Positions 1 through 6,918 of a stretch of 16,118 bases of DNA are shown here, piece after piece; position 1 is the stretch's first letter; every line of letters begins with the position of its first letter. The position numbers and the translations under genes were made by a program. Location: assembly GCA_030618945.1 (NCBI GenBank), contig JAUXCI010000023.1, positions 1 through 16,118 of the forward strand. The letters run 5' to 3'. This stretch comes from Flavobacteriaceae bacterium. GTDB lineage: Bacteria > Bacteroidota > Bacteroidia > Flavobacteriales > Flavobacteriaceae. The notes under the pieces were generated by a model that saw nothing but the letters and a program-made list of their open reading frames with translations, was not told the origin of the DNA and did not search any database.

Positions 1-231
1 AAGGTGGGGTTGTTTACTCTTTTATGTAAACCTAATTCAGGATAAAACAATAAGTTTATAAAGTTTTTTGTTTTGTCCTTCTGCCTTGATGACAAATGAA
101 GCGATAGCGAATTCCTGCCAGCGGGCCAACAATTTTATTTAAAAAAATTGCAATATATTTGAACCTGAAGCAATCATCGATACTATTTTGTCAAATATTG
201 ATCAATTAGTAAGCTTGGTATATATTGAATT
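1..231. other. Non-coding leader upstream of the AraC gene
   Basis: No coding frame can be supported here. All three plus-strand frames close within the first 60 bases, so any gene ending at the left edge would contribute only a few codons. The stretch holds a short inverted repeat (GTTTAC at 12-17 with GTAAAC at 26-31), the regulator-linked motif at 175-193 described separately, and a perfect 10-base palindrome ATTGATCAAT at 197-206 between that motif and the start codon. TAAGCTTG at 210-217 is one base off the Bacteroidota -7 consensus TAnnTTTG and could be the promoter of the downstream regulator, leaving a very short leader. Confidence 0.6.
175..193. promoter_or_regulatory. Putative AraC-regulator binding motif, copy 1
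   Basis: The sequence CATCGATACTATTTTGTCA ends 38 bases before the ATG of the AraC-type gene. It matches 18 of 19 bases of a copy at 5332-5350 in the promoter of the GPH-GH94 unit. Both copies lie in short non-coding gaps, beside the only local regulator gene and beside a likely target, so a role as operator (autoregulation plus target control) is inferred. The orientation relative to the downstream gene differs between the two copies, which argues against a core promoter element. Confidence 0.5.
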
Positions 232-1104
232 ATGAGGGACAGTGTACATAGGGAAATTACACAATTAAGTAAGGAAGACAGCTTCCTGGTTTATGAAAGA
301 GTCAAAGATGATTTCGATTTCCCCATTCATTTTCATCCTGAATATGAATTAAACTTTATTTATAAAGGCAAAGGAGTCAGAAGAATCATTGGAGATCATA
401 CAGCTGATATCAGCGATGTTGAGCTCGTTTTGGTTGGCCCGAATTTAATTCATGGTTGGGAGCTCAATAAATGTACCTGTAAGGAAATTTATGAAATCAC
501 CGTGCACATTCAACAGGATCTACTCAACGAAAAAATGCTTTCACGAAGAATTTTTAAAAGCATTAAAGACATGATGAACAGATCGCGGCATGGTATTTTG
601 TTTTCACATGATACCACCATGGAGGTTATGCCTCGTTTAATGGTCTTGCCAAAATTGCACGGGATCAAATATTTTTTAGAGTTCGTTTCAATCCTTAGCG
701 ATCTTGCCAGTTCACAAAATCAGACTTTATTGTCAACCCAGTTTTCAGAGATCCATGATTTTCAGAACAGCGAACAAATCAAAAAGGTTTATGAATTTAT
801 TCAGGAAAATTACCACAGAAAAATTGCGCTTAAAGAAATTTCTCAACTTGTTAATATGAGCCCGGTTTCCTTTAATCGCTTTATCAAAAAAAGAACCGGA
901 AAAACTTTTATCAGCTATGTAAATGACACAAGAATCAGCTATGCCTCACGGTTGTTGATCGAGTCTGACAAAAGCATTGGAGAAATTAGTTATGAATGTG
1001 GCTTTAACAATATCGCCAATTTCAACCGCATCTTTAAAAAATCAAAAAATTGTACGCCAACTGAATTCAGAAGAGAGTTTGTTGGGATGCAGCGGGTTTT
1101 ATAA
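232..1104 (+). CDS. AraC-family transcriptional regulator (cupin + HTH)
   Basis: A 290-residue cytoplasmic one-component regulator. Residues about 25-95 form an AraC-type cupin sensor: the HFHPEYEL stretch (His33, His35, Glu39) and a following glycine-rich turn (YKGKG) are typical of sugar-sensing AraC regulators. Residues about 183-285 hold the paired helix-turn-helix domain, with the first recognition region near ISQLVNMSPVSFNRFIKK and the second in the conserved IGEISYECGFNNIANFNRIFKK segment followed by the TPTEFR signature. The length is normal for the family. The ATG at 232 is the only Met ahead of the cupin. It is the sole plus-strand gene and converges on the GH94 gene, with a shared 19-base motif in front of itself and the GPH-GH94 unit, so it probably senses a beta-glucan oligosaccharide or glucose derivative and controls this locus. 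The ligand and the direction of regulation are inferred, not visible. Confidence 0.93.
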   Translation: MRDSVHREITQLSKEDSFLVYERVKDDFDFPIHFHPEYELNFIYKGKGVRRIIGDHTADISDVELVLVGPNLIHGWELNKCTCKEIYEITVHIQQDLLNEKMLSRRIFKSIKDMMNRSRHGILFSHDTTMEVMPRLMVLPKLHGIKYFLEFVSILSDLASSQNQTLLSTQFSEIHDFQNSEQIKKVYEFIQENYHRKIALKEISQLVNMSPVSFNRFIKKRTGKTFISYVNDTRISYASRLLIESDKSIGEISYECGFNNIANFNRIFKKSKNCTPTEFRREFVGMQRVL

Positions 1105-1135
1105 AAAAACTCCCAAGGCTAGTAAACCTCAGGAG
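1103..1135 (-). terminator. Rho-independent terminator of the GPH-GH94 unit
   Basis: Read on the minus strand, CTCCTGAGG, an 8-base loop and CCTTGGGAG can form a continuous 9-pair stem (two G-U wobbles), followed directly by seven T residues. It starts 27 bases after the GH94 stop codon. On the plus strand the two wobbles become A/C mismatches and no T-tract follows, so it should work mainly for the minus-strand operon. The T-tract overlaps the stop codon of the convergent AraC gene. Confidence 0.8.
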
Positions 1136-1161
1136 CTTTATCCAGTAAAAATCCAAGTCAT

Positions 1162-3618
1162 TTATCCCATTATTATTTCGACTTTATGATTTTTACCTTT
1201 CTCAAGTAGTGGAATTTTATTGGACCCGCCTGCCGGTGTGGCAGGGCTTATTTTTTCTCCATTTACGATAATTTCTTTAACGCCTTTACTTACGTGATCT
1301 GGATTTCTTATTTCCAATTGGTATGTCGCACCTCGGAACTTTCTTTGCATTTTAAACCCGTCCCATTTTTTAGGGATACAGGGATCAACTCTTAAGCCAT
1401 CGTATTCTGGTCTAACGCCAAGAATATACTGGGTAATGGCATAAAAATTCCAGGAGGCCGTTCCCGAAAGCCATGAGTTTTTTGCTTCTCCGGGTTTAAA
1501 GGCTTCTTTACCTGCAATCATCTGACAATATACATAAGGTTCTACCTTGTGAAGCTCAGATATGTCTTCTAAAAAGCTAGGCGCTATTTTTGTATAGTAA
1601 TCATAGGCTGCATCTCCCCTGCCAATCATGGTTTCCCCAATCATGATCCATGGATTGTTATGACAGAAGATCCCGCCGTTTTCTTTATAACCTGCAGGAT
1701 AAGTTGAAATCTCTCCGTATTCAATATGGTATTTGGTAAAAGCCGGGTAGTTCAATACCACGCCATATTCGCAATCCAAGTGTTCTTTTACTGAATCCAA
1801 AGCTTTTTCAACCATGCCATCTTCTTTACCTATCTCTGCCATGGTACACCATCCCTGAGATTCTATAAATATTTTACCTTCCTCGGCTTCATTTGAACCT
1901 ATCTTTTTTCCAAAATAATCATAGGCCCTTAAATACCAGTCGCCATCCCATCCATGTGATTTAACCGCTTCGATCATCTGGTCAACGTGCACCTGCGCCT
2001 CATCTGCTTCCTGATCCTTACCTGTAAAACGACATAGTTCAATATACTCCTTGCCATAAACTACAAACAGCCCCGCTATCATCAATGATTCTGCGATCCT
2101 GCCTTTTTTATTTCCAGTTGTTTGAAAGGACTCGTTAGGATCATCTGAAAAACAATTCAGATTCAAACAATCGTTCCAGTCGGCCCTGCCAATCAAAGGG
2201 AGTTTATGAGGCCCCAGGTTATTCACCACATGATAAAATGAAGCTTTTAAGTGCTCAAAATGTGGCTTGGCCCTTGATGCATCATTATCAAAAGGAACCA
2301 TTTCATCTAAGAGTGAAAAATCTCCTGTTTCTTTGATATAAGCCGTGGTTGAAAGAATCAGCCAAAGTGGGTCATCGTTGAAATCACCACCAACAGCAGA
2401 ATTTCCTTTTTTGGTAAGCGGTTGATACTGGTGGTAACAAGACCCGTCCTCAAATTGTGTAGAAGCGATATCAAAGATACGTTCACGGGCCCTTTCAGGT
2501 ATTTGATGGACAAAACCTATAAGGTCCTGGTTTGAATCTCTAAAGCCCATTCCTCGTCCGATACCTGATTCAAAAAAGGAGGCTGAACGAGACATATTAA
2601 AAGTAACCATACATTGGAACTGGTTCCAAATATTGACCATACGATCAAGCTTATCATCACCTGATTCTATAGAAATATTACACAGTAATTCGTCCCAATA
2701 CGTTCTGAGTTCATTATAAGCTGCTTCAACTTTTTCAACGGTATCATACTTGTTGATCATTGCCTTAGCCGGATTTTTATTGATCACGGCTTTACTTTCC
2801 CATTTGTCTTCTGGCTCAACCTCAACATAGCCTAGCATAAATACAAGGTCCTTTGACTCACCCGATGCTAATTCTATTTCCAGGTAATGTGAAGCTATCG
2901 GAGACCATCCGTGGGCTTCGGTGTTTTTTGGTTGGCCTTCCGCAACCACCTCAGGGGCATCAAATCCGTTATAAAGACCAATAAAAGACTCTCTATCAGT
3001 GTCATATCCCTGAATATCAGCATTTACAGAATAAAAAGCATAATGATTTCGTCTTTCCTTAAATTCTGTTTTATGATAGATAACGCTGTCTTCAATTTCA
3101 ACTTCTCCCGTATTAAAATTTCTTTGGAAATTGGTCATGTCATCTTCGGCATTCCACAAAGCCCACTCTATAAAAGAGAAAAGTTTTAATTTCTTTGCCT
3201 CAGAAGAATTGTTGGTCAAGCTCACTTTTTGAATCTCTCCCCAAAATCCCAAAGGAATAAACTGGAGCACTTCTGTTGTAACCCCATTTTTGGATCCTTT
3301 TATTTTGGTATAACTCATCCCGTGACGGCATTCATAGCTGTCGAGTTCAGTTTTTACCGGCTTCCATCCAGGCGACCATACAGTATCACCATCTTTGATA
3401 TAAAAATATTTACCACCGTCATCAACTGGCACATTATTATATCTGTAACGCGTTAAACGTCTGAATTTTGCATCTTTATAAAAAGTGTAGCCACCCCCTG
3501 TATTAGAGGTTAAAGAAAAGAAATCTTCGTTGCCTAAATAATTGATCCATGGATATGGAGTCTTGGGGTTTGTAATTACATACTCCCTGTTCGCATCATC
3601 AAAATGACCGTATTTCAT
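1162..3618 (-). CDS. GH94 cellobiose phosphorylase-type enzyme
   Basis: An 818-residue cytoplasmic glycoside phosphorylase; no signal peptide. It should cleave a beta-linked glucose disaccharide with inorganic phosphate to alpha-glucose 1-phosphate plus glucose (cellobiose phosphorylase, EC 2.4.1.20, by resemblance). The N-terminus ([18 protein letters not shown] and the following PYPWINYLG) and the body closely follow the Cellulomonas cellobiose phosphorylases as I remember them. The beta-sandwich N-domain spans about 1-300, the (alpha/alpha)6 barrel about 320-740 and the C-terminal beta domain the rest. The catalytic general acid is Asp483 in [10 protein letters not shown]; the phosphate-site regions HNNPW (653-657) and SGTASW (718-723) are present. 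It follows the GPH gene by 18 bases, in one operon, and is closed by a terminator. Oddity: residues about 790-798 (ISPATPAGG) are encoded by a GC-rich palindromic repeat shared with the end of the GPH gene. Laminaribiose specificity is a possible alternative. Confidence 0.95.
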   Translation of the reverse strand: MKYGHFDDANREYVITNPKTPYPWINYLGNEDFFSLTSNTGGGYTFYKDAKFRRLTRYRYNNVPVDDGGKYFYIKDGDTVWSPGWKPVKTELDSYECRHGMSYTKIKGSKNGVTTEVLQFIPLGFWGEIQKVSLTNNSSEAKKLKLFSFIEWALWNAEDDMTNFQRNFNTGEVEIEDSVIYHKTEFKERRNHYAFYSVNADIQGYDTDRESFIGLYNGFDAPEVVAEGQPKNTEAHGWSPIASHYLEIELASGESKDLVFMLGYVEVEPEDKWESKAVINKNPAKAMINKYDTVEKVEAAYNELRTYWDELLCNISIESGDDKLDRMVNIWNQFQCMVTFNMSRSASFFESGIGRGMGFRDSNQDLIGFVHQIPERARERIFDIASTQFEDGSCYHQYQPLTKKGNSAVGGDFNDDPLWLILSTTAYIKETGDFSLLDEMVPFDNDASRAKPHFEHLKASFYHVVNNLGPHKLPLIGRADWNDCLNLNCFSDDPNESFQTTGNKKGRIAESLMIAGLFVVYGKEYIELCRFTGKDQEADEAQVHVDQMIEAVKSHGWDGDWYLRAYDYFGKKIGSNEAEEGKIFIESQGWCTMAEIGKEDGMVEKALDSVKEHLDCEYGVVLNYPAFTKYHIEYGEISTYPAGYKENGGIFCHNNPWIMIGETMIGRGDAAYDYYTKIAPSFLEDISELHKVEPYVYCQMIAGKEAFKPGEAKNSWLSGTASWNFYAITQYILGVRPEYDGLRVDPCIPKKWDGFKMQRKFRGATYQLEIRNPDHVSKGVKEIIVNGEKISPATPAGGSNKIPLLEKGKNHKVEIIMG
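1225..1250 (-). repeat. GC-rich palindromic repeat, copy in GH94 C-terminus
   Basis: A 26-base element with core CCTGCCGGTGTGGCAGGG. It is 25/26 identical, in inverted orientation, to 3638-3663. The arms CCTGCC and GGCAGG flank a 5-base centre, and the GC content is about 73% against an AT-rich background. It lies in frame within the GH94 gene and supplies residues about 790-798, in a loop near the C-terminus where cellobiose phosphorylases I recall have no such segment. It resembles the short palindromic repeats scattered through some bacterial genomes; mobility is inferred. Confidence 0.7.
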
Positions 3619-3636
3619 TATATATAAATTAAAAAA

Positions 3637-5277
3637 TTAAGCCCTGCCACGCCGGCAGGCGGGATCAATATTATTCTCTTTCAGCCTTCTCTCGTTCAAT
3701 TCCACGGTGATTTCATCAAGCTTTTTCTGATTGAGCGGATACAATAGCATCAAAGCTGCTGCAACTATAGTTATCAGTGCCGGGATCCAACTCATCAACA
3801 TAATTATTCCTGGTATGGAACCTTTAATTGCCACAGCATCTTGTCCGTTATAGTGAAAAGCGCCAAGTACCAAACCTATAATTGCCCCGGCTATTCCGCC
3901 TCCAAACTTGGTGGCAAATGAACCGGCCGAATAAATAAGGCCCGTTGCTCTTCGTCCATTTTTAAACTCTGAATAATCGGCAGCATCACCCAGCATAACA
4001 AAAAATAAAGTCGGGAAAATTGCAGAAGCGAACTCGGATATGGCTCCTATCGCGAAAATTGCCCCAATATCATCGGGTCCAACAAAGAAGAACAATGAAT
4101 TAACAGCACCTGAAAACAACAAGGCGTATATAAATAACTTTTTCTTACCCAATCGATTCCCTAAGGGAGCCGTGATCATGGCCCCTGCTACAGAAGCGAG
4201 CATCAAGGCTATTAAAAAAGAAGCCGCTAACAATTGATTGTTTAAATAATGGCTAAAATATATGATCACAATTCCTTGTTTTATGGAATTATAAACATTG
4301 AATAAAAGTCCTATTCCCAACAATACCAGCCATGGCTTATTGGCGATCAAATCCTTTAAATCCTGCTTAAGGTTGTTTTTCTGCGTCTTTGGAGGTAGTA
4401 CCCTTTCCTTTGTAGTGTAAAAGGTTATAAACATAAACAGCGCAAGAAACACTGACATCACATACATGGAATTGCTATAGCCTCGCTTTTGGTCGATAAT
4501 TGAAATATCTGCCTCATTTATATTTTCTTCACCGTTGACAATAAAAGCATATTGCTTATCAGCCACCATGGAAAAACTTTTCGTATGAGTTGCCTCATTA
4601 TCTTCTGGCTTTACAGCCGAATCATCCCAAACAAAGGTAGCTATACCTGCTTCCGTTTTAATATTGACATTAGATACATCAGATGAAGATGAAACTATAA
4701 CGCTATATTTCTCATCGTCCAGTTTGTTAATTTCTATCGATGGATCTACATTTCCAAAATAGGCAACCAAAAAAAGTAAGGCGCCCTGAACCAGCATACC
4801 TCCTCCAAAGGCTCCAACCATTCTAAAGGATCCTAACTTTGTACGTTCCTTATCATCGCCGGTCATTACAGCCATCAATGCCCCATAAGGGACGTTATTA
4901 GCCGTATATATTAAAGTGAAAAAGATATAAGTAACATAAGCATATACAATTTTACCAGACGAGCCAAGATCAGGGCTTGAAAATAATAAGGAAAGGATTA
5001 CACCCAAGGGGATGGCAGTCCACATGATCCATGGGCGAAATTTTCCGTATTTAGATTTTGTCCTATCGCCAATAACACCCATCAGCACATCGCTGATGCC
5101 ATCGCTAAAACGTGCAACCAACATCAGTACACCCACCGTTACGGGGCTTAATCCAAAAACATCAGTATAGAAAATAAATAAAAAAGTAGCTACCCCTCTC
5201 CATGCAATATTCGCAGCTCCATCTCCTAATCCGTAGCCTAATTTCTCCTTTAATGATAACTTCTCAAATCCTGCCAT
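3637..5277 (-). CDS. GPH-family sugar:cation symporter with periplasmic insert domain
   Basis: A 546-residue inner-membrane transporter of the glycoside-pentoside-hexuronide family (MelB-like, MFS fold, 12 predicted helices). The family signature RFSDGISDVLMGVIGDRTKSK (starting at residue 56) carries the helix-II acidic pair Asp59/Asp63 that aligns with the cation site of MelB; a second family-typical motif, GDAADYSEFKNGRRATG, lies at 430-446. Residues about 177-267 are not membrane-like. They form a roughly 90-residue polar insert rich in Ser, Asp and Val between helices 5 and 6, which by MelB topology faces the periplasm and may fold as a small beta domain. Family members are usually about 450-500 residues long. 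The last eight residues (PACRRGRA) and the stop codon come from or abut a GC-rich palindromic repeat, so the natural C-terminus may have been replaced. It heads a two-gene unit with the GH94 phosphorylase 18 bases downstream, suggesting import of that enzyme's disaccharide substrate (inference). Confidence 0.93.
   Translation of the reverse strand: MAGFEKLSLKEKLGYGLGDGAANIAWRGVATFLFIFYTDVFGLSPVTVGVLMLVARFSDGISDVLMGVIGDRTKSKYGKFRPWIMWTAIPLGVILSLLFSSPDLGSSGKIVYAYVTYIFFTLIYTANNVPYGALMAVMTGDDKERTKLGSFRMVGAFGGGMLVQGALLFLVAYFGNVDPSIEINKLDDEKYSVIVSSSSDVSNVNIKTEAGIATFVWDDSAVKPEDNEATHTKSFSMVADKQYAFIVNGEENINEADISIIDQKRGYSNSMYVMSVFLALFMFITFYTTKERVLPPKTQKNNLKQDLKDLIANKPWLVLLGIGLLFNVYNSIKQGIVIIYFSHYLNNQLLAASFLIALMLASVAGAMITAPLGNRLGKKKLFIYALLFSGAVNSLFFFVGPDDIGAIFAIGAISEFASAIFPTLFFVMLGDAADYSEFKNGRRATGLIYSAGSFATKFGGGIAGAIIGLVLGAFHYNGQDAVAIKGSIPGIIMLMSWIPALITIVAAALMLLYPLNQKKLDEITVELNERRLKENNIDPACRRGRA
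3638..3663 (+). repeat. GC-rich palindromic repeat, copy at GPH 3' end
   Basis: The second copy of the 26-base element, inverted relative to 1225-1250 and differing at one base. It provides the final codons (PACRRGRA) and part of the stop codon of the GPH transporter gene and ends 19 bases before the GH94 start codon. A hairpin here, at the junction of two operon genes, could also affect mRNA processing or stability; there is no T-tract after it on the minus strand, so it is unlikely to be a terminator. Confidence 0.7.
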
Positions 5278-5305
5278 TAATTCGAATAATTTAAAATTAC
5301 AAGTC

Positions 5306-5313
5306 CAAAATTA
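5306..5313 (-). promoter_or_regulatory. Bacteroidota-type -7 promoter element
   Basis: On the minus strand TAATTTTG fits the TAnnTTTG -7 consensus of Bacteroidota primary-sigma promoters exactly. It lies 28 bases ahead of the GPH start codon at 5277, giving a short leader. No TTTG -33 element is seen at the expected distance; the putative regulator motif at 5332-5350 occupies that place instead, as expected for an activator-dependent promoter. Confidence 0.55.
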
Positions 5314-5331
5314 CATATCCGTTTATTAATC

Positions 5332-5350
5332 CATTGATACTATTTTGTCA
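5332..5350. promoter_or_regulatory. Putative AraC-regulator binding motif, copy 2
   Basis: CATTGATACTATTTTGTCA matches 175-193 at 18 of 19 positions, including 15 consecutive bases. It lies 18 bases upstream of the -7 element of the GPH-GH94 promoter and is bracketed by the 7-base inverted repeat at 5317-5323 and 5353-5359. Placement overlapping the -33 region is consistent with activation by the AraC-type regulator encoded at 232-1104 (inference). Confidence 0.5.
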
Positions 5351-5364
5351 TTAACGGATGCTTT

Positions 5365-5390
5365 TTTGTGATTAAGGTAATTTGTGATTA
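5365..5390. repeat. Short direct repeat TTTGTGATTA x2
   Basis: TTTGTGATTA occurs perfectly at 5365-5374 and 5381-5390, a 16-base period, just upstream of the putative operator of the GPH-GH94 unit. Paired direct repeats are a common form of regulator site, but the period is shorter than the roughly 21 bases usual for AraC-type proteins. The function is unassigned. Confidence 0.4.
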
Positions 5391-5511
5391 CTAGAAAAGA
5401 CTGGGCAGGACAGATTCATTCATATTCAAATTTGCAATACTATTTTACAGCAGTGAATTTCAGCTTCCTAATAAATTGTTTTCAAAACGAATGCCTAGGG
5501 CGTAAATCTCT

Positions 5512-6906
5512 CTACAAGTCATTGATCTCCTGATCAAGCCATGACATTCTGCTCTGAATCCACTCCTTTAGATAGGTTTCTTCGGCAGTATGGCTGTTAC
5601 CTACAAAATTATTCGGCCATATATAAATGCCTAAAATATTCCATACGTCAAAATTATTGTCAATGGCATCTGCTGTTTCTAAATGACTCACATAATCATC
5701 AATTTTCGAAAGGACATTAACGTCAGACATTACACCTCCTCTAAGTGTATTCCATCGCTCTTGTAATTGAGAAACAAAGGCAGGATCTTCGAGTAACCTG
5801 TACCACCAGAATGGCACGGCCCAATAATCTCCAGGGCAGCGCTCATTGAATTTATATGCCCAACTGTTCGTGTCGCTTCCTCCACAATAATTGGCGTTAC
5901 CAAAGGCAAGGTTAAAATCCCATATGGGCCCCATATTAAGTTTTTCATTTTTTTCCTTATGCATAAAGGTACTCAACCGATAACCATCTACATTGTTGGC
6001 TAATTCGTTAAGGATAAAGAAATCAATAAAACTAGGTACATCAATAAAAGCTTGATACCCCAAGTCAGGGTCGCTAAACTGATCAGAAACTAAAGCCGCT
6101 TCAAAATCGCGAACATAAGTAGAAATATATTCCTTTTGCTGAGACGTAATATCTTCAGCATCAGGATATTCATACATAAAATTAATATTGGATGAGGCAG
6201 CAAAGGGAGGCGCATAATTAGATTTAAAAGAATTCAGATCATTATAGCCCTCTCCCAGGTTATCACCCGCCAATTTATCAATTTTCAAAATATAACCACC
6301 TGTAAGGTCTTCTCCTTCATTCTCATCATCCTTTAATTTGTTTATATCTATCCTGTCCTTGTCACGCTTTAATTTTTCCATAAAAACGTAAACACCTCTA
6401 TGGGTGCCATTCAGGATCAATTCAACAAATTTAGTTCTGCTGGCATAACGATCCATGTCATTTGAAAGGTCATAGATAAGTTTGTTTCTCATCAAGGACT
6501 TATCACTATATGGCCCGTGAAGGATCCAATCTTCCTCTTCTGGCATACCTAACAAGGACACATTAATATCCTCATTATTGTTATCCCAGGTTTCCATTCC
6601 AAAGGACTTTTTATCAAAACTCTGTGACGAGGCACCTCTAAATTCAATACCGATAACACCTTCGTATGTAACGACACCTTCTTCAGTAATTTTGATCGAA
6701 CCACTAATTTTTGGTTCATCAACAATTTCTCCATCAGAGGAAATCTCAATTAGAGGCACTTTACTGTTGAGAACCTCTTCCTCTTGTTCTTCTTGTTCTT
6801 TTTCTTTAAAATCACCGTCATCACTACAACTCCACTGTAAAGTACTAAATAGAAGCAAGACAATAACAACCAGATAATAATCCAGTTTTAAACTTTTCTT
6901 TTTCAT
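5512..6906 (-). CDS. CotH-kinase-like surface lipoprotein
   Basis: A 464-residue predicted outer-membrane lipoprotein. The signal peptide runs to residue 26 with lipidated Cys27. The following Ser-Asp-Asp (28-30) matches the lipoprotein surface-export signal described for flavobacteria, so exposure on the cell surface is likely. An acidic linker (about 30-47, rich in Glu) leads to a short beta region and a CotH domain at about 85-410. Recognisable CotH features are the FRGASSQSFDKKSFG strand, LGMPEEEDWILHGPYSDKS (from residue 119), the RNKLIYDLS helix, NGTHRGVYVFMEKLKRDKDR (from 166) and IWDFNLAFGN (328-337), whose Asp330/Asn332 resemble the metal-binding DFN of kinases. Spore-coat CotH of Bacillus is an atypical protein kinase; the role in Bacteroidota is unknown, and glucan binding or surface phosphorylation are only possibilities. 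It starts 12 bases after the sugar-porter stop with an A-rich leader containing AAAAGG, so the two are probably co-transcribed. Confidence 0.9.
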   Translation of the reverse strand: MKKKSLKLDYYLVVIVLLLFSTLQWSCSDDGDFKEKEQEEQEEEVLNSKVPLIEISSDGEIVDEPKISGSIKITEEGVVTYEGVIGIEFRGASSQSFDKKSFGMETWDNNNEDINVSLLGMPEEEDWILHGPYSDKSLMRNKLIYDLSNDMDRYASRTKFVELILNGTHRGVYVFMEKLKRDKDRIDINKLKDDENEGEDLTGGYILKIDKLAGDNLGEGYNDLNSFKSNYAPPFAASSNINFMYEYPDAEDITSQQKEYISTYVRDFEAALVSDQFSDPDLGYQAFIDVPSFIDFFILNELANNVDGYRLSTFMHKEKNEKLNMGPIWDFNLAFGNANYCGGSDTNSWAYKFNERCPGDYWAVPFWWYRLLEDPAFVSQLQERWNTLRGGVMSDVNVLSKIDDYVSHLETADAIDNNFDVWNILGIYIWPNNFVGNSHTAEETYLKEWIQSRMSWLDQEINDL

Positions 6907-6918
6907 TTTTTTTTCCTT

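Larger units (their letters stand above)
5278..5511. other. Regulatory intergenic region between CotH gene and GPH-GH94 unit
   Basis: The largest gap between genes in the window (234 bases). It holds the promoter and motif described separately, a 10-base direct repeat at 5365-5390, a degenerate core copy ATACTATTTT at 5437-5446, exactly 100 bases from the matching core of the main motif, and an inverted repeat ATCCGTT (5317-5323) / AACGGAT (5353-5359) bracketing the main motif. No convincing terminator follows the CotH gene. No coding frame is supported. Confidence 0.7.

Noticed and set aside
3..29. Possible C-terminal tail (GGVVYSFM) of an upstream plus-strand outer-membrane protein
   Set aside because: Only eight codons before a stop at the extreme window edge; nothing supports coding, and the same bases hold an inverted repeat.
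114..127. Third copy of the GC-rich palindromic repeat (CCTGCCAGCGGGCC)
   Set aside because: It shares only the first six bases convincingly with the two real copies and lacks the second arm.
977..1189. Plus-strand open frame overlapping the end of the AraC gene
   Set aside because: Out of frame with the well-supported AraC helix-turn-helix domain, with no recognisable protein features.
5317..5359. Inverted repeat ATCCGTT/AACGGAT followed by a T-run on the plus strand as an intrinsic terminator
   Set aside because: The 29-base loop is too large, no plus-strand gene precedes it, and the dyad brackets the putative operator, so a regulatory meaning is likelier.
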